Part shown: in pieces, positions 8,885 to 16,766 of the stretch
How the letters are laid out: each line of letters starts with the position of its first letter
Numbering within the stretch: position 1 is the stretch's first letter
DNA from: CAKZQX01 sp034435975
GTDB taxonomy: Bacteria > Chloroflexota > Chloroflexia > Chloroflexales > Chloroflexaceae
Length of the DNA: 64,000 nucleotides
Assembly: GCA_034435975.1 (NCBI GenBank)
Contig: DAOTWD010000155.1
Location: 1-64,000 of the forward strand
Direction of reading: 5' to 3'
Made by a program: the position numbers and the translations under genes
The notes under the pieces: model-generated
Database searches by the model: none
Told to the model about the DNA's origin: nothing
What the model saw: only the letters and a program-made list of their open reading frames with translations

Positions 8885-8914
8885 TTAGCACGTTGAAACG
8901 TTTCAATGTGCTAA
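8885..8914. promoter_or_regulatory. 30-bp near-perfect palindrome with a LacI-type core
   Basis: The two 15-base arms pair with a single mismatch and meet at TTGAAACGTTTCAA. That core looks like a LacI-family operator half-site pair. The palindrome lies 28 bp after the symporter stop and is not followed by a T run, so an operator, or a hairpin protecting the 3' end, is more likely than a simple intrinsic terminator. Confidence 0.45.
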
Positions 8915-8950
8915 GACATGGTTTCAGGCCACATTTTGGCATGACCCATG

Positions 8951-8998
8951 CACGACTGAAGTCGTTCCCAGCCCCCAAATGACTTCAGTCGTTCCTAC
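8951..8998. repeat. Inverted pair of a dispersed CGACTGAAGTCGTT repeat
   Basis: ACGACTGAAGTCGTTCC and, some 14 bases later, TGACTTCAGTCGTTCC form two oppositely oriented copies of one short motif. A related copy (AACTGAAGTCGTCAC) occurs near 16684 between mqnA and mqnE. It behaves like a short dispersed REP-type sequence of intergenic regions. Confidence 0.55.
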
Positions 8999-9059
8999 AT
9001 GTTGCCCAACTGAAAAGTGAAGATGCCTCGTCGCCGGATGGGGTACAGATGTCAGAATA

Positions 9060-9540
9060 CGCCCCGCGCCGCATCACCGCATATCTCGCGGCCCCTCGCC
9101 GATTCTGTTTTAACGCAAAGGCGCAAAGGGCAACGGCACAGCGCAATCAGATGGCATCCGCGCCGTACGCCCGCCCCCCCGCCCTGCCCCGCGCCCCAGT
9201 GGGACGCGCCCCCAGGTTCGCCCCACCCCAGAGGAATGGCCGCCCGCACCTGCCCCGCGCCCCGGAGGGACGCGCTACACGCCGCACGCCCACCCGCGCC
9301 CGGCCGCTCGCGCTTTGTTAACGCAAAGCATGTAGGGCACGTCTCCGGCGTGCCAGCGGCCGTGCCGGGTGTACCGCACGAGGAGACGCCGTCGGTCGGG
9401 AGGATGACTCCCCGCCGCCCCCGCGCCCCAGAGGGACGCGCTACGTCGTCTCACGCCTCGTGCCTCACGTCTCACGATTTCCATGTTTTGCGCTTTGCGC
9501 TTAAACGCTTTACGCTTTACGCTTCGAAGCGCCCCTGCGC
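9060..9540. repeat. GC-rich intergenic repeat block
   Basis: The interval between the symporter and the DUF294 gene has no supportable gene although both strands stay open for long stretches. It contains several copies of GCGCCCC(A/G)GAGGGACGCGC-type units (near 9188, 9258 and 9422), an ACGCAAAGGCGCAAAGG unit near 9112 and a series of CGCTTT(A/G)CGCTT units at 9488-9530. The first type is the reverse complement of units in the array at 28.6-29.2 kb and the second recurs at 49.99 kb. Confidence 0.7.
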
Positions 9541-9545
9541 CCTGT

Positions 9546-9575
9546 TTGACGAAAAGGGCGGTTTCCCTCTATACT
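9546..9575 (+). promoter_or_regulatory. Sigma-70-like promoter for the DUF294 gene
   Basis: TTGACG (9546-9551) and TATACT (9570-9575) are separated by 18 bp and lie 40 bp before the ATG at 9615. This gives the DUF294 gene its own promoter apart from the symporter operon. Confidence 0.6.
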
Positions 9576-9614
9576 TATTCTCGGCAGATCAGATGCAAAG
9601 TTGATCCAATCCCT

Positions 9615-11480
9615 ATGGCTACCCATACTTCAGAAGAAATCGCCCATTTTCTTCGGCAACGGTTGCCGTTCAGTCAGTTACCACCTGAACAGGTGCAACG
9701 TATTACTAACGCGATCCACGTGGAAGAGGTCGCTGCTGGACAGGATATTCTGGTATATGGTGGCAAACCGGCCGCATATCTCTATATTATTCGGGAAGGG
9801 ATTGTCGATCTGGTGCGCGAAGATAGGCCGGTGCGCACCGTGGTCGATACCCTGGAAGAAGGCGAAATCTTTGGGCATCCCTCGTTGATTCGCCGCCGTC
9901 CACCGATTGTCACTTGTCGCGCCCGTAGCAAGACATTGCTCTACCTGCTACCAGCAGCGATGTTTCATCAGCTGTGTCGGGACTTTCCCGTATTTGGACA
10001 GTTTATCACTACCTCGGCAATTGAGCGCCTGGGCAATGCCTTTCAAGATCGGCGTCCAGGTGTGATCCCCGAACTGTTTCAAACTCGACTGCGTGACCTG
10101 GAGCAGCATGAAGCGGTATTGATCGCTCCTGATACCACTGTGCGCAAGGCGGCCCAGATTATGCGGGATCGCTACCTCTCCTGCCTGATTGTTGACCTCA
10201 AGCCGCCAGGAATTATTACCGACCGCGATCTGCGTAGTCGTGTCCTGGCATGCGGTTTGAGCGATACCACGCCTGTCAGCGATGTGATGACTGCGCCCGC
10301 GTTGACCTTATCTGGGGAGCGACTGGTGTTTGAGGCGTTGTTGTTGATGCTGGAACGTAAGGTTCATCATATTCCCATTACTGAAAATGGAAACGTCATC
10401 GGTGTGGTTACCGACACCGATATTCTACGTCGCCAGAGCCGCAGTCCACTCTTTCTGGCCGATCAGCTCTGGCGTGCGCGAACAACCGCTGATTTGCGGG
10501 CCTATGCCGATCAGGTGACGACGACGGTCGGGGCGTTGCTCGATACCGGCGCACGTGTCAGCGATATTGGGCAGGTCGTGGCAGTGGCTCATGATGCGTT
10601 ACTCGTGCGCCTGTTGCGTGATGCGGAAACCGATCTCGGCCCACCACCATGCCCCTATGCCTGGCTGGTACTGGGCAGTGAAGGGCGGCACGAACAGACC
10701 TTGCGAACCGACCAGGATAATGCACTGGTCTATGCGGATCATGCGCCCGAATCAGCAGAAAGCTATTTTCTGGCTCTGGCTGAGCGGGTGGTCGAACGAC
10801 TGGTGGACTGCGGCTTTCCGCGCTGTCCCGGTAATATTATGGCGACGAACCCGGAATGGCGACAACCATTATCGGTCTGGCGTGACTATTTTCGGCGCTG
10901 GATCCACCTGCCAGAAGAGGAGGCACTCTTGCGGGTGGGGATCTTCTTTGATTACCGACGAGTGTATGGGGAGTTAGATGTCGAGCGTGTGTTCCATCCG
11001 ATTATTGAATCCGGGCGCACAGAACGTATCTTCTTGAGCCGCCTGGCACGGGCAGCACTGCGCCAATCCCCCCCCATCGGCTTTTTCCGTCAGTTTGTGG
11101 TTGAACATCATGGGACGACACGCGATTTGATCGATCTGAAGGAACGTGGCACGGCGTTGATTGTTGATCTGGCGCGTCTCTTTGCGCTAGAGGCTGGCAG
11201 TGCCGAAGTCAATACGCTGGCCCGATTGCGGCTGGCGGCTGGCCGGAGCAGCTTGAGCGAAACCGGTGCGGAAGAGTTGATCGCTGCCTTTGAAACGATC
11301 ACCTTGCTACGCCTGCAACACCAGTATCGGCAGATCCAGTCCGGTGAGCAACCTACCAATCAGATGCCGGTCTCACGTCTCAGTAAATTGGAACAGCAAG
11401 AACTCAAGCGTGCATTTCGCTCGGTTGCACGTATTCAGCGCAGTGTCGAGTTTTCTTTCCAGACGGCCCGGATTGGTTGA
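9615..11480 (+). CDS. cNMP-binding, CBS-pair, DUF294 nucleotidyltransferase-like protein
   Basis: This 621-residue cytosolic protein contains, in order, a cyclic-nucleotide-binding domain (about 15-130), two CBS repeats (about 165-275), a DUF294 nucleotidyltransferase-like domain (about 310-440) with GSEGRHEQ at 354-361 and the TDQD metal motif with D366 and D368, and a helical DUF294_C tail. The domain order is standard for the family that accompanies DUF4212/SSS transporters, where it is presumed to control uptake or downstream acid activation in response to nucleotides, possibly by nucleotidylating a partner (inference). The frame is open upstream of 9615 into repeat sequence, but the conserved N-terminus and the promoter at 9546-9575 favour ATG at 9615. 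The ribosome site is weak. Confidence 0.92.
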   Translation: MATHTSEEIAHFLRQRLPFSQLPPEQVQRITNAIHVEEVAAGQDILVYGGKPAAYLYIIREGIVDLVREDRPVRTVVDTLEEGEIFGHPSLIRRRPPIVTCRARSKTLLYLLPAAMFHQLCRDFPVFGQFITTSAIERLGNAFQDRRPGVIPELFQTRLRDLEQHEAVLIAPDTTVRKAAQIMRDRYLSCLIVDLKPPGIITDRDLRSRVLACGLSDTTPVSDVMTAPALTLSGERLVFEALLLMLERKVHHIPITENGNVIGVVTDTDILRRQSRSPLFLADQLWRARTTADLRAYADQVTTTVGALLDTGARVSDIGQVVAVAHDALLVRLLRDAETDLGPPPCPYAWLVLGSEGRHEQTLRTDQDNALVYADHAPESAESYFLALAERVVERLVDCGFPRCPGNIMATNPEWRQPLSVWRDYFRRWIHLPEEEALLRVGIFFDYRRVYGELDVERVFHPIIESGRTERIFLSRLARAALRQSPPIGFFRQFVVEHHGTTRDLIDLKERGTALIVDLARLFALEAGSAEVNTLARLRLAAGRSSLSETGAEELIAAFETITLLRLQHQYRQIQSGEQPTNQMPVSRLSKLEQQELKRAFRSVARIQRSVEFSFQTARIG

Positions 11481-11521
11481 TGTGTCCCTACACCTACAAC
11501 CAGTACAATCATGCGCCAGTA

Positions 11522-11530
11522 TGCTATAAT
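11522..11530 (+). promoter_or_regulatory. Extended -10 promoter (TGCTATAAT)
   Basis: A perfect TATAAT at 11525-11530 is preceded by TG one base upstream, an extended -10 that can work without a good -35. It would start a transcript near 11537, about 345 bases before the DnaJ-type gene, through the highly folded region listed next. Confidence 0.5.
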
Positions 11531-11536
11531 AGCGAC

Positions 11537-11880
11537 TGTTGGACGAGAGGCGAGAGCAAGCCGATCCTGATCATAACATGGGAGGCCCGGCTTGAGCCTG
11601 GGTCATACTGCGTCCAGATTCAAGCCGGGCCTCCTCTTGATGGATGTACATGAGGTACAGGTGGTGATTCACCGACCGTTTACGCCTGCGGATGCAGGGA
11701 AAAACCGAAAAGGGAGGGTGCACCGCCGTGCGCCCTCCCATCTGCCATAGGTGTATAAGACCAGCCGAGTACACCACCGCGTACCCTGTGGTTTGTAATG
11801 GCTCATGTTCAGGCTTGCCCTGTAGCACCGTTGTGTCTGGTTGGACAGCATACAGGTTGATCAGCACACGGTTCTGGTAT
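11537..11880 (+). ncRNA. Candidate structured RNA or long structured leader
   Basis: Between the extended -10 at 11525 and the DnaJ-type start there is no gene, but there are at least five nested hairpins: 11581-11595 with 11620-11634 (15 perfect pairs), 11659-11673 (GGTG/CACC), 11685-11698 (CCTGC, loop GGAT, GCAGG), 11712-11723 with 11728-11739 (12 pairs, one G-U) and 11750-11755 with 11770-11775. No known RNA family (6S, SRP, tmRNA, RNase P) was recognised. It may be a regulatory leader of the DnaJ gene or a free RNA; the same folds exist on the minus strand, where a terminator-like U tract follows. Confidence 0.35.
11700..11739 (-). terminator. Minus-strand intrinsic terminator
   Basis: Read on the minus strand, a 12-bp GC-rich stem (11739-11728 with 11723-11712, loop of four) is followed at once by TTTTCGGTTTTT. 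This is a good rho-independent terminator for leftward transcription, yet no leftward gene ends here, which suggests an antisense or small RNA transcript. Confidence 0.55.
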
Positions 11881-11882
11881 GC

Positions 11883-13409
11883 ATGGAAGATTTCGATCAA
11901 CTGGATTATTACGAATTGCTGGGGATAGCGCCGAGTGCTTCGACGGATGAGATCAAACGTGCGTATCGCCAGCAGGTAACGCGCTACCACCCTGACCGCT
12001 ATACGCATACATCGCCCACTGAGCAAAGCTATGCCAGCGAGCGCACCCGGCGCCTCAACGAGGCCTACCGGGTGTTAAGCAATTTCCGCGAGCGTCAACT
12101 GTATGATCGCAGTCGCTCAATCACTCCCTCACGTCAGGCAAATAGGAACTGGCCGCCTGACGTTGAGACACCCGGGCCGGCTCCTGCGGCACCTGCATCG
12201 CCCGCTGTCGGAGGCGATCAGCAGGCAACCCTGTATACTCAGGCCCAGGCTCACCTCAAGGCGCGACGCTATGCAGAAGCCATTACGGTGTTGCGGCAAC
12301 TGCAACAGATCAACCCGTTTTATCGTGATAGTGCAGCGTTGCTGGCACAGGCCGAGTCGTCACAGCGTCTGGCACTTGATACCGATCAGAGACGACGCCA
12401 CGATCTGGTGCGTTCCATCCCGGCACTGCTGCTCTTTGGTGGTGGTGGGATCCTGGTAGTCATTGGTTTATTCGCTGTGGTTTTGTGGCTACGACGTGAA
12501 CCCATGCTGGTGGCTGGCAATGTGGCACCTACGGCAACCGCGACGCTCATCGCGCAGTCACCATCACCAGCATTTGAGGCGACTGGTGCTATGCTATCAC
12601 CAACCAGTACCCAACGCCCGGCGACCGCCACCATGGTGCCTGTAACCGCGACGCCGCGTCCCGCGACCACCGCTGTACTACCACCGACCACGACACGACG
12701 CCCGGCGACTGCTACTCCACGCCCGGCGACCGCCACCATGGTGCCCGTAACCGCGACGCCACGTCCCGCGACCGCCACTGTACTGCCACCAACCGTGACA
12801 ACACCGCCGGCCACGGCCACACCGGTACCGACAGCGCCGATTGTCGCCGCCGATTTTAGACCAGGCACGTTGTTGTCTGCCTATGATTTTCTCGATCCGC
12901 AGGGTTGGGCAGAAGTACAAGGATCGGGGTGGAGCGTTGGCCTGGCGAATGGGCGCTATGCTATTTTTGCACAGCCGGGCGTCGGTCAGATCTGGAGTTA
13001 CCGCACTGCATTCATTGGCGACATCACCGACTTCAGTATCGGGGTGGATACACAGGTCAGTGGTGGCGCCGGGGGCATAATCTTTCGCTTTGTTGATGGG
13101 AGCAATTATCTGGCATTTCTGATCGATCCCGTATCACAAACCTACTGGTTTGAACAATGGATTGGGGGTGGGTTGCGCATTCTGGCTGAAGGTTACAGCC
13201 CGTTCATTCAACCCACAGCAACCAACCGCCTCACTGTCCGACTCGACGGGAACGAGGTGGAGCTATTTATTAACCATAAGCACATAACGCAGATGATCGT
13301 TGATGCACCAGCCACGCAACTCTATGGTCTGGTGGTGTCTCCGGGCACAGTGATGACTGAAGCCTTTTTTGATAATGTTGAACTACGGGCGCTGGCTGAC
13401 AGATCATAG
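11883..13409 (+). CDS. Membrane-anchored DnaJ-domain protein with extracytoplasmic lectin-like domain
   Basis: Residues 8-75 of this 508-residue protein form a J domain (DYYELLGIAPSAS, HPD at 36-38, YDRSRS end). Residues about 115-165 look like a TPR-type helical hairpin (AQAHLKARRYAEAITVL). One membrane helix spans about 180-202. Then comes a low-complexity stalk of TATPRPATAT-type repeats (about 215-320) and a C-terminal beta-rich domain (about 325-505) resembling concanavalin/LamG-like or DUF1080-like folds (GGIIFRFVDGSNYLAFLID). The J domain would be cytosolic and the lectin-like domain outside, an unusual combination. ATG at 11883 is chosen because upstream in-frame sequence is not J-domain-like; no strong ribosome site is seen. 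A partner DnaK is not in the window. Confidence 0.85.
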   Translation: MEDFDQLDYYELLGIAPSASTDEIKRAYRQQVTRYHPDRYTHTSPTEQSYASERTRRLNEAYRVLSNFRERQLYDRSRSITPSRQANRNWPPDVETPGPAPAAPASPAVGGDQQATLYTQAQAHLKARRYAEAITVLRQLQQINPFYRDSAALLAQAESSQRLALDTDQRRRHDLVRSIPALLLFGGGGILVVIGLFAVVLWLRREPMLVAGNVAPTATATLIAQSPSPAFEATGAMLSPTSTQRPATATMVPVTATPRPATTAVLPPTTTRRPATATPRPATATMVPVTATPRPATATVLPPTVTTPPATATPVPTAPIVAADFRPGTLLSAYDFLDPQGWAEVQGSGWSVGLANGRYAIFAQPGVGQIWSYRTAFIGDITDFSIGVDTQVSGGAGGIIFRFVDGSNYLAFLIDPVSQTYWFEQWIGGGLRILAEGYSPFIQPTATNRLTVRLDGNEVELFINHKHITQMIVDAPATQLYGLVVSPGTVMTEAFFDNVELRALADRS

Positions 13410-13550
13410 CTCGTTTTGTCACCACCGTGCTGTGACCGGTTGACATAGCTCTGTAGGCCTTGCTTCCTGGATGGGGTGGTTCTGTTTGGGTGAACCCACC
13501 TACAGAGGATATGCAGGCTTTGCAGGCTCCGTATCTCCTGTTTCGTGAAC

Positions 13551-13583
13551 CATGGTGGCGATGGCGGCTTCGCGGCCACCATG
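13551..13583. terminator. Hairpin between convergent genes
   Basis: CATGGTGGC (13551-13559) pairs perfectly with GCCACCATG (13575-13583). It sits in the 275-bp gap between the rightward DnaJ-type gene and the leftward SirB1-like gene and may end transcription from one or both sides, though no T run follows on either strand. Confidence 0.35.
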
Positions 13584-13684
13584 AGCTGAACAAGCAACGC
13601 CGAGAAGTGCGTGCGGGAAGTGAAGAGTCCTGGAACGGGTTCCATACGTTCAACGCGCTCTATGAGCCTGATCAGACCAGAGCG

Positions 13685-14524
13685 CTAATTGTTGGTTACC
13701 ATACCTGTAGTTAGCAACGTGGTATATTGCTGAAGTTCCGGTAGATCCGGTGCATGAGGCGCGGCCCGTATATAGCGCTCAAGATCTTCCAGCCCATGGA
13801 AGAGCTGATCCAATCGTACCCGCAGCAGGCCGCGGTCGCGTATTTCCAGCATATTGTCGGGTTCAAGCCACACGATACGTTCCACTGCGGCCAGGGAACG
13901 AGAAAAGTTCTGCTGTACCAGATAGACATGCTTGAGATTGCGCAGTAGCCGGGCAAGGATGGCATGCTTTGAGGGTGGTGCCATCACCTGTTGCATCAAG
14001 ATCGGGGTGGCAGTGCCGTAGACGCTTGATACCTGGCGCTCACAATCACTCCAACTCCACAGACGGCCCTGGTTGAAGGGGTCAACCAGAATCTCCTCCT
14101 GAACTGTGTGATAGCGGGCAATGAAGTGACCGGGCAGCGCAACCCCGTTAATTGGTAAGCCCAATCGCCAGCCAACTTCCATGTAGATAATCGAGAGGAT
14201 GATCGGGAGTCCAGTACGGGTTTCCAACACCCGATCAATAAAGCTATTCGCAGGATTGTTATAGTCACAATAATTCCCGCGAAACCCCAGTTCGGCGAAC
14301 AGGTAATCATTGAGAGCGGCAACGACATCACGTGGTTGAGTCAAGTCCTCTAGCCGCAGACGTGCAGATCCAGCCAGATCATCGAGATGTTGGAGTACCG
14401 CTTCAACGTCACATTCTCCCTGATCTTCCCAGGCAATACAGAGAGCACATTCTGCCAACGGGAGATATTCTTCGGTCAAGCGGGTCAATTCATAAAAACG
14501 CTGTCGTGCGGGTGCATGTTTCAT
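13685..14524 (-). CDS. SirB1/transglutaminase-like family protein
   Basis: The 279-residue protein matches the SirB1 family: a transglutaminase-like core with NYCDYNNPANSFIDRVLETR, GLPIILSIIYMEVGWRLGLP and the PGHFIARY block, followed by a C-terminal TPR-like helical part (RLLRNLKHVYLVQQNFSRSL to about residue 250). Family length is about 270-290. Members are soluble and of unclear function. The catalytic Cys/His/Asp of true transglutaminases are not clearly all present: the family core keeps the fold, with H and D in PGHF and VDPFN. No ribosome site stands out at the start; it is monocistronic. Confidence 0.88.
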   Translation of the reverse strand: MKHAPARQRFYELTRLTEEYLPLAECALCIAWEDQGECDVEAVLQHLDDLAGSARLRLEDLTQPRDVVAALNDYLFAELGFRGNYCDYNNPANSFIDRVLETRTGLPIILSIIYMEVGWRLGLPINGVALPGHFIARYHTVQEEILVDPFNQGRLWSWSDCERQVSSVYGTATPILMQQVMAPPSKHAILARLLRNLKHVYLVQQNFSRSLAAVERIVWLEPDNMLEIRDRGLLRVRLDQLFHGLEDLERYIRAAPHAPDLPELQQYTTLLTTGMVTNN

Positions 14525-14555
14525 TCAGGTTCAGCCTTCATCGATTCTCTCACTC

Positions 14556-14668
14556 CAACGAGACATCCCCTGGATAGAGAGGCACGGCGCGGCTTCGCCT
14601 TTCTGCAACCACCGTATCGGGTGCGGGGCATGCAGCCCCCGCACCCCTGCCACGATGAAGTCTCGTTG
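14556..14668. repeat. REP/MITE-like element with 9-bp terminal inverted repeats
   Basis: CAACGAGAC at 14556-14564 and GTCTCGTTG at 14660-14668 are perfect inverted ends of a GC-rich 113-bp element. Its interior, GAGGCACGGCGCGGCTTCG to GCCCCCGCACCCCTGCC, is recognisably the same as that of an element at 51109-51220. It lies in the 333-bp gene-free gap between the SirB1-like gene and mqnD. Confidence 0.6.
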
Positions 14669-14857
14669 AAGTACTACACGATTCCAGAACTGTACAAGTG
14701 CGGAATAGTATCCGTATTATACCGTTCCTGGTTACGACGCACGTCCGGTGCCCTGACTGCCAGAAGAAATAGCACTTCATCGGTTATGCCATTCTCCAGG
14801 ATTGGGGAAAGGCGGAACCTCCGGTGCTTTACAACTGATTGGGGCTGGCTCGAGATG

Positions 14858-15691
14858 TTACAAAAAATCCAGGGGTGGAATAGCCGGTATCAATCCACGC
14901 TGAAAACTGCGCTCATACATGATGTGTAGGGATCGCGCACTCGGTGTATCAATCTGCCGCGTCTGGTCATTGACATACATGCGCACAAACCGACGACATA
15001 CCTCGCGATCAACTCCTCGGCCAAACTGGAGTGCATAGTCGAGTGCCTGTTCTTCGTGACTGAGTGCATAGTCAATGCTGTCATGCAAAGCCGTGGCAAT
15101 CTGCTGACACAATGCCTCCCCCAGATCACGACGGACAACATCCAGACCTAACAGCACTGGCAAACCCGTTTCTTGCTGCCACCAGGCACCCAGGTCGATC
15201 ACGCTATGCAATCCCATATCCTGATAGGTAATCTGTGACTCATGGATGACCACGCCGGCATCGACCTGATTGTTCAACACCGCGTCAGGTATGGCATCAA
15301 ACGGCATGTCTACCGGAATAAAATTGTCTGCACACAACTGGAGAAGCAAGAAGGCGGTCGTATGTGTGCCCGGAATAGCAATCCGGCTGCCGTGTAGATC
15401 GGCTATGCTGCGGGCTGATGTACTGACGACCGTAGGCCCGTAGCCATTACCAACAGCGGCACCAGCATGCAGAATACGATAGCGGTCAGCGATCAATGGA
15501 TAGGCAGCAGCCGAAACTGCGCTGACCTCAAGCATACCGTGTTGCGCACGCCGATTGAGCGATTGAATATCTTCCACGAGATGCTGAATGTCATATCCTG
15601 GTATCCGTACCACATTGCGGGCGAGGGCGTAGAACATAAATGCATCATCGGCATCGGGGCTATGTCCAATGCGAATTATTGGCCGGGTCAT
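14858..15691 (-). CDS. mqnD: 1,4-dihydroxy-6-naphthoate synthase (MqnD)
   Basis: This 277-residue protein opens with IRIGHSPDADDAFMFYALA, the MqnD signature, and continues with the periplasmic-binding-protein-like fold: LNRRAQHGMLEVSAVSAAAY, the YGPTVVS block, IPGTHTTAFLLLQL and the VIHESQITY hinge. It converts cyclic dehypoxanthine futalosine to 1,4-dihydroxy-6-naphthoate and dihydroxyacetone fragments in the futalosine route to menaquinone. A GGAGGGAG ribosome site precedes the ATG. It is the last gene of a minus-strand group mqnC-mqnE-mqnA-mqnD with gaps of about 100-150 bases. Confidence 0.95.
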   Translation of the reverse strand: MTRPIIRIGHSPDADDAFMFYALARNVVRIPGYDIQHLVEDIQSLNRRAQHGMLEVSAVSAAAYPLIADRYRILHAGAAVGNGYGPTVVSTSARSIADLHGSRIAIPGTHTTAFLLLQLCADNFIPVDMPFDAIPDAVLNNQVDAGVVIHESQITYQDMGLHSVIDLGAWWQQETGLPVLLGLDVVRRDLGEALCQQIATALHDSIDYALSHEEQALDYALQFGRGVDREVCRRFVRMYVNDQTRQIDTPSARSLHIMYERSFQRGLIPAIPPLDFL

Positions 15692-15792
15692 ATATCTCCC
15701 TCCTCACAGAACACGTGACGCGATCGCTCGTTACTCATGTCGGTTTCATCTTCGGCTGTATGGCCCGTATTTCATACAGAAATGCAAAACGA

Positions 15793-16614
15793 TTACTCTC
15801 CATATAAATAGAGATTATCTCTATGAAAGTCCGGCCTGGACATGCGCAAAAAAGCATAGAATCCTTCAAGTGCATCAGGATCAAGTTCGTAGCGTAGATT
15901 ATGCAAATAGACGCTGCAGATTTCAGGGGACAAACCCAATCGTGGAGCATATTGTTCCGCAATCGTCTCGATCCGGGTTAGACCATACGCCCGCGAAGCG
16001 CGGAGTGCCGGGATAATTTTGTGCAATCGTACTTCCGCCATCCAATCACGATGCACAACCCATACGGCAAAGGTAAACGGCAGTCCGGTCAGTTGCCCCC
16101 ACTCATCACACAGATCAAACACATAGGGTCTGCCGTGGGGATGAATCGATCGACGTAAGGTGCCCTCAATTAATGCAGCATCGCCAATTAACAATGCACC
16201 TGCACAGGACTGGAGCATGGTCTCCAGATCTTGTGCCATGGGTTTCCATTGTGGACGGATCCGATAATGCTGTTGACAGAGCAGGCGTAGTAAATGGACG
16301 GAGGTTGATGAATGTACAGTAAGCGCGATAGGACGTTGATCAAGTTCGCGTATGTCAGCATACCATGAGAAAAGCAATACACTCTGTACTGTACCGACTG
16401 CGGTGATCGATATGTCAGTGACAATCGCAAAGATGTTACTGTGGTGAACTAACTCGTACACCGAAAGAGGCCCTACCGCAATATTGCCGTTAATCAACTC
16501 GCGATTAATCGCAGTAGGAATGTCCCGTACGATATGGACGTTCGGCGCGTAACGATGCAGATAACAGTCCACTGGCTGTGTATTTAAGTATGGGATAGTT
16601 CCCAATGTTATCAT
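15793..16614 (-). CDS. mqnA: Chorismate dehydratase (MqnA)
   Basis: The 273-residue product begins ITLGTIPYLNTQPVDCYL, the typical MqnA start, and has the conserved inner blocks of the fold shared with MqnD, such as GNIAVGPLSVYELV, the SSTSVHLLRLLC region and GDAALIEGTL. It makes 3-enolpyruvylbenzoate from chorismate, the first step of the futalosine pathway. AAGGGTAG precedes the ATG. The last part (ALEGFYAFLRMS) ends like other family members. The neighbouring genes provide the next steps, confirming the assignment. Confidence 0.95.
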   Translation of the reverse strand: MITLGTIPYLNTQPVDCYLHRYAPNVHIVRDIPTAINRELINGNIAVGPLSVYELVHHSNIFAIVTDISITAVGTVQSVLLFSWYADIRELDQRPIALTVHSSTSVHLLRLLCQQHYRIRPQWKPMAQDLETMLQSCAGALLIGDAALIEGTLRRSIHPHGRPYVFDLCDEWGQLTGLPFTFAVWVVHRDWMAEVRLHKIIPALRASRAYGLTRIETIAEQYAPRLGLSPEICSVYLHNLRYELDPDALEGFYAFLRMSRPDFHRDNLYLYGE

Positions 16615-16766
16615 GTATGCTACCCTTAGACATGGATCATTGATCCATTACCGTTGCAGAACATGATGGAAGCATGGTCGTTATTTTTACAACTGAAGTC
16701 GTCACGACAAATATCATGCCGAATCTCGGCATGTACTCCCATGTCTTAACAGAGCATTCATCCAGG

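Noticed and set aside
9017..9604. Long open frames on both strands in the GC-rich block before the DUF294 gene
   Set aside because: They are made of Pro/Arg/Ala-rich repeat translations, overlap each other, lack ribosome sites and come from the dispersed repeat units.
12386..12868. Minus-strand frame of about 160 Val/Gly/Ala-rich codons inside the DnaJ-type gene
   Set aside because: It is the complement of the TATPRP-type stalk; the plus-strand gene has clear J and lectin-like domains.
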